A stretch of DNA of 43,278 bases, from NCBI GenBank assembly GCA_945872335.1, contig CAMBZS010000004.1:1-43278 (forward strand), given 5' to 3'. Below the pieces are notes generated by a model. It was not told the origin of the DNA. It saw only the letters and a program-made list of their open reading frames with translations, and searched no databases. A program made the translations under genes and the position numbers. Source of the stretch: Bordetella parapertussis (lineage in GTDB: Bacteria > Pseudomonadota > Gammaproteobacteria > Burkholderiales > Burkholderiaceae_E). Below are positions 32,864 through 41,570 of this stretch, one piece after another; the stretch's first letter is position 1; each line of letters starts with the position of its first letter.

Positions 32864-35350
32864 ATGAATGACCTCTCATTATCTTTGCGTCTGGCGGCGC
32901 GCGACTGGCGTGCGGGGGAGCTTCGCCTTTTGATTGCTGCGCTGGTGATCGCGGTCGCTGCGATTGCGAGCGTGGGCCTGTTCGTCGATCGGATGCGTAC
33001 CGCCCTGTCCCTTCAGGCGCGCCAGCTGCTGGGCGCCGATCTGGTGCTGGCGGCGGGCCGCGAGCCTGATGCCGCCCTGTTGCGCGAGGCCGCGTCGGCG
33101 TCGCTCGCGGTGGTTCGAACCGTGTCTTTCCCGAGCATGGCGTTGGCCGGCGAGCGTTCGATTCTGGTCTCGCTCAAGGCGGTCGAGCAAGGCTATCCGC
33201 TGCGTGGCGCAATTCGAGTGACCAACCAACCTGGTGCGCCGGACGCGCCGGCCGAGTCGATTCCCGCGCGCGGTGAGGCCTGGGTGGACGCGTCGCTCCT
33301 TTCGCCGCTCGAGATTAGCGTGGGCGACCGAATCGAACTGGGCGACAGATCCTTTCGGGTCACACGGCTGGTCACCCTCGAACCTGACCGTGGCGCGAGC
33401 TTCGTCAACTTCGCTCCGCGGGTGCTGATTGCACTGGATGATCTCGCGGCGACCGGCCTTGTCCAGCCGGCCAGCCGGGTCAGCTGGCGCCTGCTGGTGG
33501 CGGGTTCAACCCAGGCCGTCGGGCGGTTCGAGCAGCGTGTCCGTGAATTCGCCAGTCAGAATCTTCGGATCGAAACGGTCGACAACGGACGCCCCGAACT
33601 CGGCGCCACGCTGAACAGGGCGGAGCGCTTCCTGTCGCTGGTTGCGCTACTGACCGTTCTGATTGCAGCAGTGGCGATCGCCCTGGGGGCGCGCCGATTC
33701 GCTGAACGGCATCTGGATGGCTGCGCGGTCATGAAGGCGGCCGGTCTGGGTCAACGGCGACTGGTGCGGCTCCTTCTGCTCGAATTGCTCTGGGTTGGGG
33801 TAGTGGGCGGGCTGGTGGGTGCGGCCCTTGGCGCGGTGTTTCAGCAGTTTCTGGCTGATGCGGTCGCACCGATGCTGGGTGTGAGGCTGCCAGCGCCAGG
33901 GTGGGTGCCGTTTGCGCAGGCGCTGATCACTGGCCTCATCCTCCTCCTGGGGTTCGGTGGCTGGCCGGTTCTCAGACTCGCCGGCGTGCCGCCTCTGCGC
34001 GTTCTGCGACGCGAGTACGCGCCTTCGCGTGCCAACCTGTGGGGCGCAGTAGTAGTGGCTGTTCTGGCGTTTTCGACGCTGCTCGCGTGGCTTGCCGGCG
34101 ATCGCCAGCTTGCCCTGATTGCTGCGAGCGGGTTCGCTGCGGCGACCCTGATGTTCATTGCGGTCTCGGCGCTGGCCGTCTGGGTGGTCACCCTGATCCG
34201 GCGCGCCGGCCCGGTGGCACGTCGTCCGCTGCTCCGCCTTTCAATCGCGTCCTGGAGCCGCCGGCGCGCGCTTGCGATCGCCCAGACCGCCGCGCTTTCA
34301 GCCGGCATCATGGCGCTGCTGCTCCTCACCATCACGCGGACCGACCTGATCGACGCCTGGCGTCGCGCGAGTCCGCCTGATGCGCCCAACCGATTCGTCA
34401 TCAATATCCAGCCGGATCAGCGCGAAGCGGTCGAACAGGCACTGGCGGCAGGGCGTATTGCGGCCGACCTGCAGCCCATGGTGCGAGGGCGGCTGATCGA
34501 GGTGAATGGAAAAGACGCCACGCAGCATGTTCCGGTGGGGGAGCGCGCGCAACGTCTCGTCGAGCGCGAGTTCAACCTCTCCTATGGCGCGCAGCCGCCC
34601 GCTCACAACACGGTCGTGGCCGGGCGCTGGTTCGATGCGTCGGCGATGGAGGTCTCGGCCGAACTGGGCATCCTGAAGACACTGGGCCTCAAGATGGGCG
34701 ATACGGTGGTGTTCGATGTGGCCGGAGAGCGGGTCGAGGTACGCATCACCAGCGTTCGCAAACTCGCCTGGGATTCCATGCGTGCGAACTTCTTCATGAT
34801 CCTGTCGCCGGCTGCGCTTGACGATCGGCCCACCACCTTCCTCACCGCGTTCCATCTGCCGGCTGCCTCGCCGGCATTGGATCAGCAACTGGTCCGTCGA
34901 TTCCCCAACCTCACGGTGTTCGACACCGGACATCTGGTGCGGCAGGTGCAGCTGATGCTCGATCAGGTGGTCGCAGCGGTGCAGTTCCTGTTTGTGCTCA
35001 CGCTCGCTGCAGGGCTCACCGTGCTCTGGGGGGCGTTACTGTCATCGAGGGACGAGCGAATCCGTGAGGCTGCGCTCATGCGTTCGCTGGGCGCCTCGTC
35101 GCGTTTCCTGTCGCGGGCGCAGCATGCGGAGCTTGCGTTCGGCGGCGCGCTGGCCGGACTGCTGGGCGCGGTGGGTGCCATCGCGGTGGGCTGGACGCTG
35201 GCCGAGGTGATTTTCGAATTCGACTATCAGCCGCGCTGGCAGGTGATCCCCATGGCCATGGTTGCAACCGCATTTCTCACGGTGCTCGCTGGCTGGCTGG
35301 GGCTGCGCGGCGTGCTGCGCGCGCCGGTTCGCACGAGTCTTTCCTCATGA
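32864..35350 (+). CDS. FtsX/MacB-type ABC permease (YbbP-like)
   Basis: This 828-residue inner-membrane protein belongs to the YbbP branch of ABC permeases. It has an N-terminal helix (LRLLIAALVIAVAAIASVGLF), a large periplasmic domain containing ARQLLGADLVLAAGREP, a first FtsX block (around 270-410), a central segment of more helices, a second periplasmic domain and a final FtsX block (VAAVQFLFVLTLAAGLTVLW onward). ATG 32864 is chosen because the family begins NDLSLSLRLAARDWRAGEL; the longer frame from 32798 adds unrelated residues. No ATP-binding partner (YbbA-like) or tesA gene is in the window. It overlaps the globin gene by ATGA. Confidence 0.9.
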   Translation: MNDLSLSLRLAARDWRAGELRLLIAALVIAVAAIASVGLFVDRMRTALSLQARQLLGADLVLAAGREPDAALLREAASASLAVVRTVSFPSMALAGERSILVSLKAVEQGYPLRGAIRVTNQPGAPDAPAESIPARGEAWVDASLLSPLEISVGDRIELGDRSFRVTRLVTLEPDRGASFVNFAPRVLIALDDLAATGLVQPASRVSWRLLVAGSTQAVGRFEQRVREFASQNLRIETVDNGRPELGATLNRAERFLSLVALLTVLIAAVAIALGARRFAERHLDGCAVMKAAGLGQRRLVRLLLLELLWVGVVGGLVGAALGAVFQQFLADAVAPMLGVRLPAPGWVPFAQALITGLILLLGFGGWPVLRLAGVPPLRVLRREYAPSRANLWGAVVVAVLAFSTLLAWLAGDRQLALIAASGFAAATLMFIAVSALAVWVVTLIRRAGPVARRPLLRLSIASWSRRRALAIAQTAALSAGIMALLLLTITRTDLIDAWRRASPPDAPNRFVINIQPDQREAVEQALAAGRIAADLQPMVRGRLIEVNGKDATQHVPVGERAQRLVEREFNLSYGAQPPAHNTVVAGRWFDASAMEVSAELGILKTLGLKMGDTVVFDVAGERVEVRITSVRKLAWDSMRANFFMILSPAALDDRPTTFLTAFHLPAASPALDQQLVRRFPNLTVFDTGHLVRQVQLMLDQVVAAVQFLFVLTLAAGLTVLWGALLSSRDERIREAALMRSLGASSRFLSRAQHAELAFGGALAGLLGAVGAIAVGWTLAEVIFEFDYQPRWQVIPMAMVATAFLTVLAGWLGLRGVLRAPVRTSLSS

Positions 35351-35736
35351 GTGACGATTCCACGGCATTCGATGCGCTGGGCGGAGAATCCGCTGTGCGG
35401 GCGCTGGTCGACCGCTTTTACGATCTGATGGACCTGGAAGCCGACTACGCCGGCATCCGTGCGCTGCATCCGCCCGAACTCGATTCTTCGCGCGACAAGT
35501 TGTTCTGGTTTCTGTGTGGCTGGCTGGGTGGGCCGTCGCACTATGTCGAGCGATTCGGCCATCCGCGGCTACGCGCCCGCCATCTGCCATTTGCCATTGG
35601 CATCCGTGAACGCGATCAATGGCTCACCTGCATGGCGCAGGCGATGAGGGAGCTCGACATTGATCCTGTGCTGAGCGATCGGTTGGCCGAAGCCTTCCAC
35701 GGCACGGCCGACTGGATGCGCAACCGTGCCGGCTGA
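35347..35736 (+). CDS. Group II truncated haemoglobin
   Basis: This 129-residue haem protein belongs to the 2-on-2 globins of group II. The segment YVERFGHPRLRARHLPFAIG contains the proximal histidine region typical of this group (F-G-H-P-x-L-R-x-R-H). DQWLTCMAQAM includes the conserved Trp of helix G. Such globins bind oxygen or NO and can serve in NO detoxification or redox sensing. The start overlaps the permease stop as ATGA, so the two are translationally coupled. A short GC palindrome (CCCCGCGGGG) lies just after the stop. Confidence 0.92.
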   Translation: MSDDSTAFDALGGESAVRALVDRFYDLMDLEADYAGIRALHPPELDSSRDKLFWFLCGWLGGPSHYVERFGHPRLRARHLPFAIGIRERDQWLTCMAQAMRELDIDPVLSDRLAEAFHGTADWMRNRAG

Positions 35737-35806
35737 CAAGCCCCGCGGGGTTGGCTGTAGCCGTGTGAGCGAAACCTTCCCTCGCGTTGCGCCCCGAAAG
35801 GCCCTC

Positions 35807-35837
35807 AGGCACCGACAGGGCGTTGAAACGCGTGCCT
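35807..35837. terminator. Imperfect hairpin between convergent globin and phosphatase genes
   Basis: AGGCAC (35807-35812) pairs with GTGCCT (35832-35837), enclosing a seven-base bulge and an inner stem GCGT/ACGC with loop TGAA. It lies in the 111-base convergent gap. No T-tract follows, so terminator function is only suggested. Confidence 0.3.
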
Positions 35838-35847
35838 CAATCGTTGG

Positions 35848-36180
35848 CTAGCCCGCGCTTTTAGCGAGCGAGTACACCGTTGTGCTTCGCGCGCCCGAGC
35901 GGCAGTAGGCGAGGATCGGCTTGGGCAGGCGGGCGAGTTCCTGCTTGAGCGTGACTGCTGCACCCTCGGCTGGGTAGGCTGCCCCGACTGGCAGATAGAC
36001 ATATTGCAGCCCCGCAGCGACGGCTGCGGCCTGCATTTGCGCGCTGGGTGTCTGAGCGGAATCTTCGCCATCCGGGCGATTGTTGATGACGCTGCGAAAC
36101 CCTGCGTCGGCAAGCTGCTTCATGTGTTCGGGGGCCAACTGGCCGGCAACCGCGTAGTCGCTGTCGATATAGCGAATCAT
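35848..36180 (-). CDS. TIGR01244-type dual-specificity phosphatase-like protein
   Basis: This 110-residue protein carries the protein-tyrosine-phosphatase-like active-site loop YCRSGARSTT (Cys-x5-Arg). Upstream are DAGFRSVINNRPDGED and VYLPVGAAYPAEG, typical of the TIGR01244 family, which often stands alone or fused to a beta-lactamase-like sulfur dioxygenase. Suggested roles include sulfur transfer or phosphatase action; none is proven. The start at 36180 has AGGA just upstream on the minus strand. It diverges from aceA over a 259-base AT-rich region. Confidence 0.85.
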   Translation of the reverse strand: MIRYIDSDYAVAGQLAPEHMKQLADAGFRSVINNRPDGEDSAQTPSAQMQAAAVAAGLQYVYLPVGAAYPAEGAAVTLKQELARLPKPILAYCRSGARSTTVYSLAKSAG

Positions 36181-36256
36181 GATGGTCCTGTCGCGTGAAA
36201 GTCGGCTCGTATTTTACCGGGTGAAGCCTGGATTCCGCATCGTGAAATTTCGATGT

Positions 36257-36384
36257 TGCTTCGCAGCGTTAATTTGTCTCGTTGTGAAAAACAGATTGTC
36301 ATAATATGAAATTAAAATATAAATAGTTGATTTAATTGCATTTATTTGGTGGTTGATTTTCGGTCTTTCATCCTGCTTCGCAGC
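36257..36384. repeat. Paired 11-base direct repeat flanking the aceA promoter region
   Basis: TGCTTCGCAGC occurs at 36257-36267 and again at 36374-36384, one copy on each side of the AT-rich block. Each copy is itself weakly symmetric (GCT-TCGC-AGC). Two identical sites around a promoter suggest regulator binding with looping, but chance repetition cannot be excluded. Confidence 0.4.
36296..36323 (+). promoter_or_regulatory. Predicted sigma-70 promoter for aceA
   Basis: TTGTCA (36296-36301) and TATAAA (36318-36323) are separated by 16 bases and stand in a markedly AT-rich tract (about 36270-36360), unusual in this GC-rich sequence. Transcription would begin near 36330 and give a leader of roughly 110 bases before aceA. 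Confidence 0.5.
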
Positions 36385-36439
36385 ATGTGCGCCCCTAAGC
36401 TGAAGGCTGTCTTTAACCTGCCTCTCCAGGAGCCCCAGC

Positions 36440-37762
36440 ATGTCCTCCCGTGAACTCGACGCTCAGAAACTCCAGAAAGATTGGTCTGAAAGCCCGCGCT
36501 GGCGTGGCATCAAGCGCGGCTACAGCGCCGACGATGTGGTTCGCCTGCGGGGTTCCACCCCGGTTGAGTATTCGTTGGCCCGCCGCGGCGCCGACAAACT
36601 CTGGCGTTTGCTGCACGAGGAGCCGTTCGTCAACAGCCTCGGTGCGCTGACCGGCAATCAGGCGATGCAGCAGGTGAAAGCGGGCCTGAAGGCGATTTAC
36701 CTGTCGGGCTGGCAGGTGGCGGGCGACGCCAACCTGTCGGGCGAAATGTATCCGGACCAGTCGCTTTACCCGGCCAACTCTGTGCCCGCGGTCGTCAAGC
36801 GCATCAACAACACCCTGACGCGCGCTGACCAGATTCAGTGGATGGAGGGCAAGAACCCGAATGATGCCGGCTACGTCGATTATTTCGCCCCCGTGGTGGC
36901 CGATGCCGAGGCGGGTTTTGGCGGCGTCCTGAACGCCTTCGAGCTGATGAAATCCATGATCGAGGCGGGCGCTTCGGGCGTTCACTTTGAAGATCAGCTT
37001 GCTTCCGCCAAGAAGTGTGGCCACATGGGTGGCAAAGTACTGGTGCCCACCCGCGAGGCGGTGGCAAAGCTGGTGGCTGCGCGACTGGCCGCCGACGTGT
37101 TGGGCGTGCCCACACTGCTGCTCGCGCGCACCGATGCGGAGGCCGCCGACCTGGTCACCACTGACGTTGACGAAAACGACCGGCCCTACCTGACTGGTGA
37201 GCGCACCGTGGAGGGTTTTTTCCGTACACGCAAAGGCTTTGATCAGGCGGTGTCGCGCGGGCTCGCCTACGCACCCTATGCTGATCTGATCTGGTGCGAA
37301 ACCGGAACCCCGGATCTCGAGTTCGCCCGCAAATTTGCCGAAGCCATCCATCGCCAGTTTCCTGGGAAGATGCTGGCCTACAACTGCTCGCCTTCATTTA
37401 ACTGGAAGAAAAACCTCGACGAGTCGACCATCGCCAAGTTTCAGCGCGAACTCGGTGCCATGGGCTATAAGTTCCAGTTCATCACGCTCGCAGGTTTCCA
37501 TTCGCTCAACTACTCGATGTTCGAGCTTGCGCATGGCTATGCCCGCGACAACATGTCAGCGTTCGTACGACTCCAGGAAGCGGAGTTCGCGGCTGCCGAC
37601 AAGGGCTTCACTGCGGTCAAACATCAGCGTGAAGTGGGCACAGGCTATTTCGACGCCGTCACCACCACCGTTGAGCGCGAGGCCTCAACCGCAGCGCTGA
37701 AGGGCTCCACCGAAGACGAGCAGTTCTTCGACTCGCACGGTCAGCAGCGAAAGGCCGCCTGA
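36440..37762 (+). CDS. aceA: Isocitrate lyase
   Basis: Cleaves isocitrate to glyoxylate and succinate, the first step of the glyoxylate shunt, needed for growth on acetate and fatty acids. The 440-residue protein carries the catalytic loop [15 protein letters not shown] with Cys193, preceded by [10 protein letters not shown] and HFEDQ, the magnesium and substrate-binding segments. [11 protein letters not shown] near the C-terminal half is also fully conserved. GGAG lies upstream of the ATG. Malate synthase is not in the window. It stands alone between its own promoter region and a strong terminator, so it is a single-gene unit that many acyl-CoA catabolic routes would need. Confidence 0.97.
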   Translation: MSSRELDAQKLQKDWSESPRWRGIKRGYSADDVVRLRGSTPVEYSLARRGADKLWRLLHEEPFVNSLGALTGNQAMQQVKAGLKAIYLSGWQVAGDANLSGEMYPDQSLYPANSVPAVVKRINNTLTRADQIQWMEGKNPNDAGYVDYFAPVVADAEAGFGGVLNAFELMKSMIEAGASGVHFEDQLASAKKCGHMGGKVLVPTREAVAKLVAARLAADVLGVPTLLLARTDAEAADLVTTDVDENDRPYLTGERTVEGFFRTRKGFDQAVSRGLAYAPYADLIWCETGTPDLEFARKFAEAIHRQFPGKMLAYNCSPSFNWKKNLDESTIAKFQRELGAMGYKFQFITLAGFHSLNYSMFELAHGYARDNMSAFVRLQEAEFAAADKGFTAVKHQREVGTGYFDAVTTTVEREASTAALKGSTEDEQFFDSHGQQRKAA

Positions 37763-37782
37763 TCAGTGCAGGTAGCCTGATA

Positions 37783-37815
37783 CCCCCCGGTCGCTCAGGC
37801 GCCGGGGGGCGTTTT
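37783..37815 (+). terminator. Intrinsic terminator of aceA
   Basis: CCCCCCGG (37783-37790) pairs perfectly with CCGGGGGG (37802-37809) over an 11-base loop, followed by CG and TTTT (37812-37815). It lies 20 bases after the aceA stop and just before the end of the opposing receptor gene. This is the clearest intrinsic terminator in the window. Confidence 0.85.
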
Positions 37816-37819
37816 CAAG

Positions 37820-38794
37820 TCAGTCGAGCTTTGCGCCCGAGTCTTTCACCACCTTGGCCCACTTGGCTATTTCGCCATCTACGAATTTGCCCATGTCCTC
37901 GGGTGGCTGGCCCCCGGCCTCTGCACCCAGACTTTCCCAGATCCCTTTCAACTCGGCGCCAGAAAGCGCCTTGGCGATTTCCTGCTGCAGCCGATTGACG
38001 ATGTCGCGCGGCGTGCCGGCGGGCGCCCACACTGCATACCAGGTGCGTGCGTCGTAGCCCTTCACCCCGAGTTCATCAAGCGTAGGGATGTCAGGAAGCG
38101 CAAACGAGCGCTTGGCCGATGACACAGCAAGCGGAATCAGACGCCCCGATTTGATGTGCTGAATCGAACTGCCCATGCCGTCAAACATGAAGTCGACCTG
38201 GCCTGCGAGCAGGTCCTGCATGGCTGGGCCTGCGCCCCGGTAAGGGATGTGGGCAGCAAAGCTCCCCGTAAGGGTCTTCCAAAGCTCTACCGTGAGGTGA
38301 TGCGTGGTGCCGTTGCCGGCCGAGGCGTAATTGAGTCTGCCCGGGTTGGCCTTTACATACTCCGCAAAGCTTGCGTAGCTGCGCGCCGCCACCCGCTGCG
38401 GGTTCACCACCACAACGTTGGGCACGTAGGAGAGCACAGTGACGGGCGTCAGATCTTTCTGCAGGTCATAGCCGAGCCGCGGATACATGCTCACCGCAAT
38501 GGTGTGATGCACTGCACCCACCAGGAGCGTGTAGCCGTCCGGAGCCGACTTGGCGGCCACCTCGGCGCCCAGCGTGCCGCCTGCGCCGCCGCGGTTATCA
38601 ATGACGAATGACTGCCCCAGGTTTGCCGACAGCACCTTGGTGAGCGGGCGTGCAAACGCGTCGGTGCCACCGCCGGGCGGGAAGGGCACGACCAAGCGTA
38701 CCGGTTTGGTTGGATAGCTCTGCGCTTGAATGGAAAATGGCGACGCGAGTGCAAGGGTCGCGGCGACGCTCAACAGTAATCGACGATTTTTCAC
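37820..38794 (-). CDS. Bug-family (TctC-like) periplasmic solute receptor, second copy
   Basis: This 324-residue periplasmic binding protein has a signal peptide (KNRRLLLSVAATLALASPFS ... IQA-QS). YPTKPVRLVVPFPPGGGTDA is the Bug ligand loop. DNRGGAGGTLGAEVAAKSAP and HIPYRGAGPAMQDLLAGQVD follow in order. Start GTG 38794 is chosen over an ATG at 38836 because GAGGAG precedes it at the right distance and the signal peptide starts there. No TctA/TctB or catabolic gene adjoins it, so this is another orphan receptor. Ligand unknown. Confidence 0.93.
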   Translation of the reverse strand: MKNRRLLLSVAATLALASPFSIQAQSYPTKPVRLVVPFPPGGGTDAFARPLTKVLSANLGQSFVIDNRGGAGGTLGAEVAAKSAPDGYTLLVGAVHHTIAVSMYPRLGYDLQKDLTPVTVLSYVPNVVVVNPQRVAARSYASFAEYVKANPGRLNYASAGNGTTHHLTVELWKTLTGSFAAHIPYRGAGPAMQDLLAGQVDFMFDGMGSSIQHIKSGRLIPLAVSSAKRSFALPDIPTLDELGVKGYDARTWYAVWAPAGTPRDIVNRLQQEIAKALSGAELKGIWESLGAEAGGQPPEDMGKFVDGEIAKWAKVVKDSGAKLD

Positions 38795-38941
38795 GGCGGT
38801 CTCCTCTCTGCTTGAATCGGCCGGATGATAGAGCAATCCCTGATCGGGGCAGCAATTCCGGGGGTGCCATAGGCGTTGTCGCGGCGCGACGGGCCGCCGT
38901 CGTATGGTCGATCATCCGGACTAGGCTTTTACGCTCAAGCT

Positions 38942-38953
38942 GCGGCAAGCCGC
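38942..38953. promoter_or_regulatory. Short perfect hairpin upstream of the Flp pilin gene
   Basis: GCGGC and GCCGC flank AA in the 272-base region between the receptor gene (38794) and flp (39067). CTAGGC near 38922 and GCCTAG near 38989 form a further, more widely spaced inverted pair. These could be operator elements of the pilus operon, but the support is limited to symmetry. Apart from these and the promoter below, I see no gene in this stretch. Confidence 0.2.
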
Positions 38954-39007
38954 GCCGATCCTGGGCGTTTGCGTTGTCGCGCGCCTGGCCTAGACCGCTC
39001 TGACGAA

Positions 39008-39036
39008 TTGTTCATATCGGCTCGGATCTCTCTAAT
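39008..39036 (+). promoter_or_regulatory. Predicted promoter of the Flp/Tad operon
   Basis: TTGTTC (39008-39013) and TCTAAT (39031-39036) are spaced by exactly 17 bases, 30 bases upstream of the flp start. AAGGAGAT at 39057-39064 is a strong ribosome binding site. The match to the sigma-70 consensus is moderate. Confidence 0.4.
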
Positions 39037-39066
39037 GGGTTCGTCGTTTCCACCCAAGGAGATCCC

Positions 39067-39351
39067 ATGAAATCACCCGCTTCCGGTCTGTTCGCGTTCC
39101 GTGCCCGTCGCCAGGCGGGCCAGGGCATGACCGAATATCTCATTGTGGTCGCGCTCATTGCCGTGGCTGCGATCGGCGTCTACAGCCTCTTCGGTCAGAC
39201 ACTGCGCAGCCAGACCGCTGGGCTCGCCATGGAAATCTCGGGCCAGTCCTCGGGCACGGCAGTTTCCTCTGCGCAGGGCAGTGCGAGCAGCGCGCAGTCG
39301 TCCTCGTCGCAGCGAAAGGGCCTCGGCAACTATGGGCTCGATAACCAATAG
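39067..39351 (+). CDS. flp: Flp-family type IVb pilin
   Basis: This 94-residue prepilin has a positively charged leader (RARRQAG) cleaved after Gly18. The mature protein starts QGMTEYLIVVALIAVAAIGV, with Glu at position 5 and Tyr at 6, the Flp signature recognised by TadV-type prepilin peptidase. The C-terminal half is rich in serine, alanine and glutamine and longer than the shortest Flp pilins, perhaps a surface-exposed or glycosylated tail. A very strong ribosome site precedes it, as suits an abundant subunit. The last 20 bases overlap the TadG-like gene. Confidence 0.9.
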   Translation: MKSPASGLFAFRARRQAGQGMTEYLIVVALIAVAAIGVYSLFGQTLRSQTAGLAMEISGQSSGTAVSSAQGSASSAQSSSSQRKGLGNYGLDNQ

Positions 39352-40678
39352 CCGCCGCCGGCGCGCGCAGTCTGGGCAGGCGCTGGTCTTGGCCCTGCTG
39401 TTGATCGTGGGCGGAGCTTTTCTCCTGCTTGCGGTGTTCAGCAGCGGACGTGTGCTTACCACCCGCCAGAGTCTCAACGACGCGGCCGATGCCGCTGCCC
39501 TCAGCGCCGCCACCTGGCGCGCCCGTGTCCTCAACTATGCCGCCTACACCAACCGTGCGATGGTCGCCCAGGAAGTGGCGCTGGCGCAGGCGGTCACCAT
39601 CGCGTCCTGGGCCCGCTATTTCGATGCGCTTGCCGGCAACGCCCAGTCGGCGGCTGCGGCTTATCCACCGGCGGCGCTTGCCCTTGCAGCAATCGCGTCC
39701 GGGGCCGATGTTGCGCGTGCTGCAACCGAGCAGGCAGCATCCGCTGAGCTGGAATGGCGGGCACATGAACAACTCGGCTACAAGGTCTGGCTTGAGCGAA
39801 GCCAGGCCGCGCTGCTGAGGTCCGCCCAGGTGTTCGGATTGGGCGCCATCGCCAACGAAGTGGTGCGCAGCGGCGACCCCCGGTTTTTCGCCTTTGCGCT
39901 GGGTGATGCCGGTGCGTTTGCTGCGTTCACGCAGCCGCAGGTGGGCGCTGAAGACAAGGCAAGGTTTCGCGAGGTGGTGCTCCAATCCCTCGACCCCTTC
40001 ACCGCCAACCCGCGAAGCGCAGATCACCGGCTGCCGCTGCCGTCCTCGTGCGTGGGGCGAAGCGCAGACCTTGACAAGTGGACACTGTGGCTTCGTCGTC
40101 GAGGAGGCACCGCGCTCCATGACTCCCTTGAAACCTGGTCCGCCGTTGACACCCTTTCGCTTCACGACTGGCGGGCAGGCGGCTTTCTCGGACTCGGTGC
40201 ATGCCGCGATCGCGAGGTCGGGGCGGCGGGCTGGGGGAGCGCAGGTGCCACCCCGGCTTGGAACGACGCGCAGTTGCAGAGCGCGCACACCAATCCCGGC
40301 GCGACCGCGTTGGCGCTCTTCGGATCGTCTGGCGATACGGCCTCGCTCGCAGGCCTCCCAAAGGTTCACGATCTGGGTGCCCAGATCCGACTCGGCGAGG
40401 CGCCTGCAGTGTCCCAGTTGGCCGTGATGGCGCGGGTCGAAGTGCGCGACATCGGAACCGCCGATGCGCTTGCGGTCACCAAAGGCCGGATGCAACTCAG
40501 TGATGGTGCGCATGGGCGCTACCTGTGGGCGCTCTCGGCAGCCGAGGTCTATTTCAGCCCACCGCCTGAGGCCTCCACACCAGCACAGCTTCCCAGCCTG
40601 TTCAGTCCGTTCTGGCAGGCGCGACTCATTTCACCGACGGAGGCGCATCGTGCAGCGGCGGCAACCTATGCGCGCTGA
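39332..40678 (+). CDS. TadG-like pilus assembly protein
   Basis: This 448-residue protein has a cytoplasmic basic start (SRRRRAQSGQ), one membrane helix (about 17-38) and a large periplasmic part. The segment QSLNDAADAAALSAATWRAR followed by VLNYAAYTNRAMVAQEVALAQ is characteristic of the TadE/G-like N-terminal domain family. The start at 39332, overlapping flp, is chosen because upstream frame sequence is the antisense-like shadow of flp and has no pilus features. The role is membrane anchoring or pseudopilin-like in the Tad machine; no VWA domain was recognised. Confidence 0.82.
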   Translation: MGSITNSRRRRAQSGQALVLALLLIVGGAFLLLAVFSSGRVLTTRQSLNDAADAAALSAATWRARVLNYAAYTNRAMVAQEVALAQAVTIASWARYFDALAGNAQSAAAAYPPAALALAAIASGADVARAATEQAASAELEWRAHEQLGYKVWLERSQAALLRSAQVFGLGAIANEVVRSGDPRFFAFALGDAGAFAAFTQPQVGAEDKARFREVVLQSLDPFTANPRSADHRLPLPSSCVGRSADLDKWTLWLRRRGGTALHDSLETWSAVDTLSLHDWRAGGFLGLGACRDREVGAAGWGSAGATPAWNDAQLQSAHTNPGATALALFGSSGDTASLAGLPKVHDLGAQIRLGEAPAVSQLAVMARVEVRDIGTADALAVTKGRMQLSDGAHGRYLWALSAAEVYFSPPPEASTPAQLPSLFSPFWQARLISPTEAHRAAAATYAR

Positions 40679-41570
40679 TCACTGCCGCCAGACGCGCCGG
40701 GTGGCACGGCAGCCCGAGGCAGCTCCCCGGCCGTATCACGCCGGTCGGCAGCATGGGCAGGCCCTGATCGAAACCCTGGTCTTCACGCTTGCGGCGCTTA
40801 CGCTGTTGTTCGCGGTGTTGATGATCGGACGCCTGCACGCGATTCAGGCGAGCGCCGCGGGTGCGGTGCGGGCGCTTGCGTTTGAGTGCAGGCTCGAGAG
40901 TGCCGGCTGTGATGATCCCGCGCGTGCGGCCGACCTTGCCGCTGCGATTCGTGTGCGTCATTTCGGCTGGCTGCAGGGCGATGCGGCGCATTCTGCACGG
41001 TCCGGTGCGTCGTCAAGTGAGGGCGCAAGCCCCCACCCGTTCTGGACCAACCCCGACGGCACCCGAATGGTCGAGTCGCTGCAATCAGTCTCGCTATCCT
41101 CGATTCGAAAGCCGCTCGATGCAGGTATCAATGTGGCTGCGACTGCGCAACCCTGGCTCGCCATGCCGGGGCTACCCGCGTTACCGGTCGGGACTCAGCG
41201 CTTTGGTCTGGATGCAACGGCAGGTCTGCGTACCTCGCAGGTCGAGGTTCCGGTTCGCCTGTCGCTGTCAGGCGCATCGAGCGTAAACGGCGGGACACCG
41301 CTCGCCGTGCGTCTGAAGGCGCGCCTCGCCGTGCTGGGGGATGAATGGAATGCCAGTCAGTCGCTGGGCTCACACGAGAGTTCGGTAGCGTCGCGGGTTG
41401 AACGCGGAAGCCGTCTGGATCCTTTCCGCGAATCCGCGCTCGATGCCGGCTATGCGCTCACGCGAGGCATGCTGAATCTGGCCGACTCGCTGGGGTTCGA
41501 ACCGGGTGGGGCTGCGCTCTCGTCCCCCCGGCTCGATATCACGATCGTTCCGCAGGATAGGCGGCAATGA
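40650..41570 (+). CDS. TadE-like pseudopilin
   Basis: This 306-residue protein carries the class IVb prepilin-type site G36-QALIETLVF, with Glu at position 5 after the cleavage glycine, then a membrane helix (about 41-60). GTG 40650 is chosen because GGAGG at 40639-40643 lies six bases upstream. It overlaps the TadG-like gene by 29 bases. The periplasmic part (60-306) is unusually long for TadE and has no recognised domain. It is likely processed by the same peptidase as Flp and would sit at the base or tip of the pilus. Confidence 0.78.
   Translation: MQRRQPMRADHCRQTRRVARQPEAAPRPYHAGRQHGQALIETLVFTLAALTLLFAVLMIGRLHAIQASAAGAVRALAFECRLESAGCDDPARAADLAAAIRVRHFGWLQGDAAHSARSGASSSEGASPHPFWTNPDGTRMVESLQSVSLSSIRKPLDAGINVAATAQPWLAMPGLPALPVGTQRFGLDATAGLRTSQVEVPVRLSLSGASSVNGGTPLAVRLKARLAVLGDEWNASQSLGSHESSVASRVERGSRLDPFRESALDAGYALTRGMLNLADSLGFEPGGAALSSPRLDITIVPQDRRQ

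Noticed and set aside
39155-40513. Minus-strand open frame (452 codons) opposite the TadG-like gene
   Set aside because: Antisense shadow with no start signal; the plus-strand frame fits the pilus operon.
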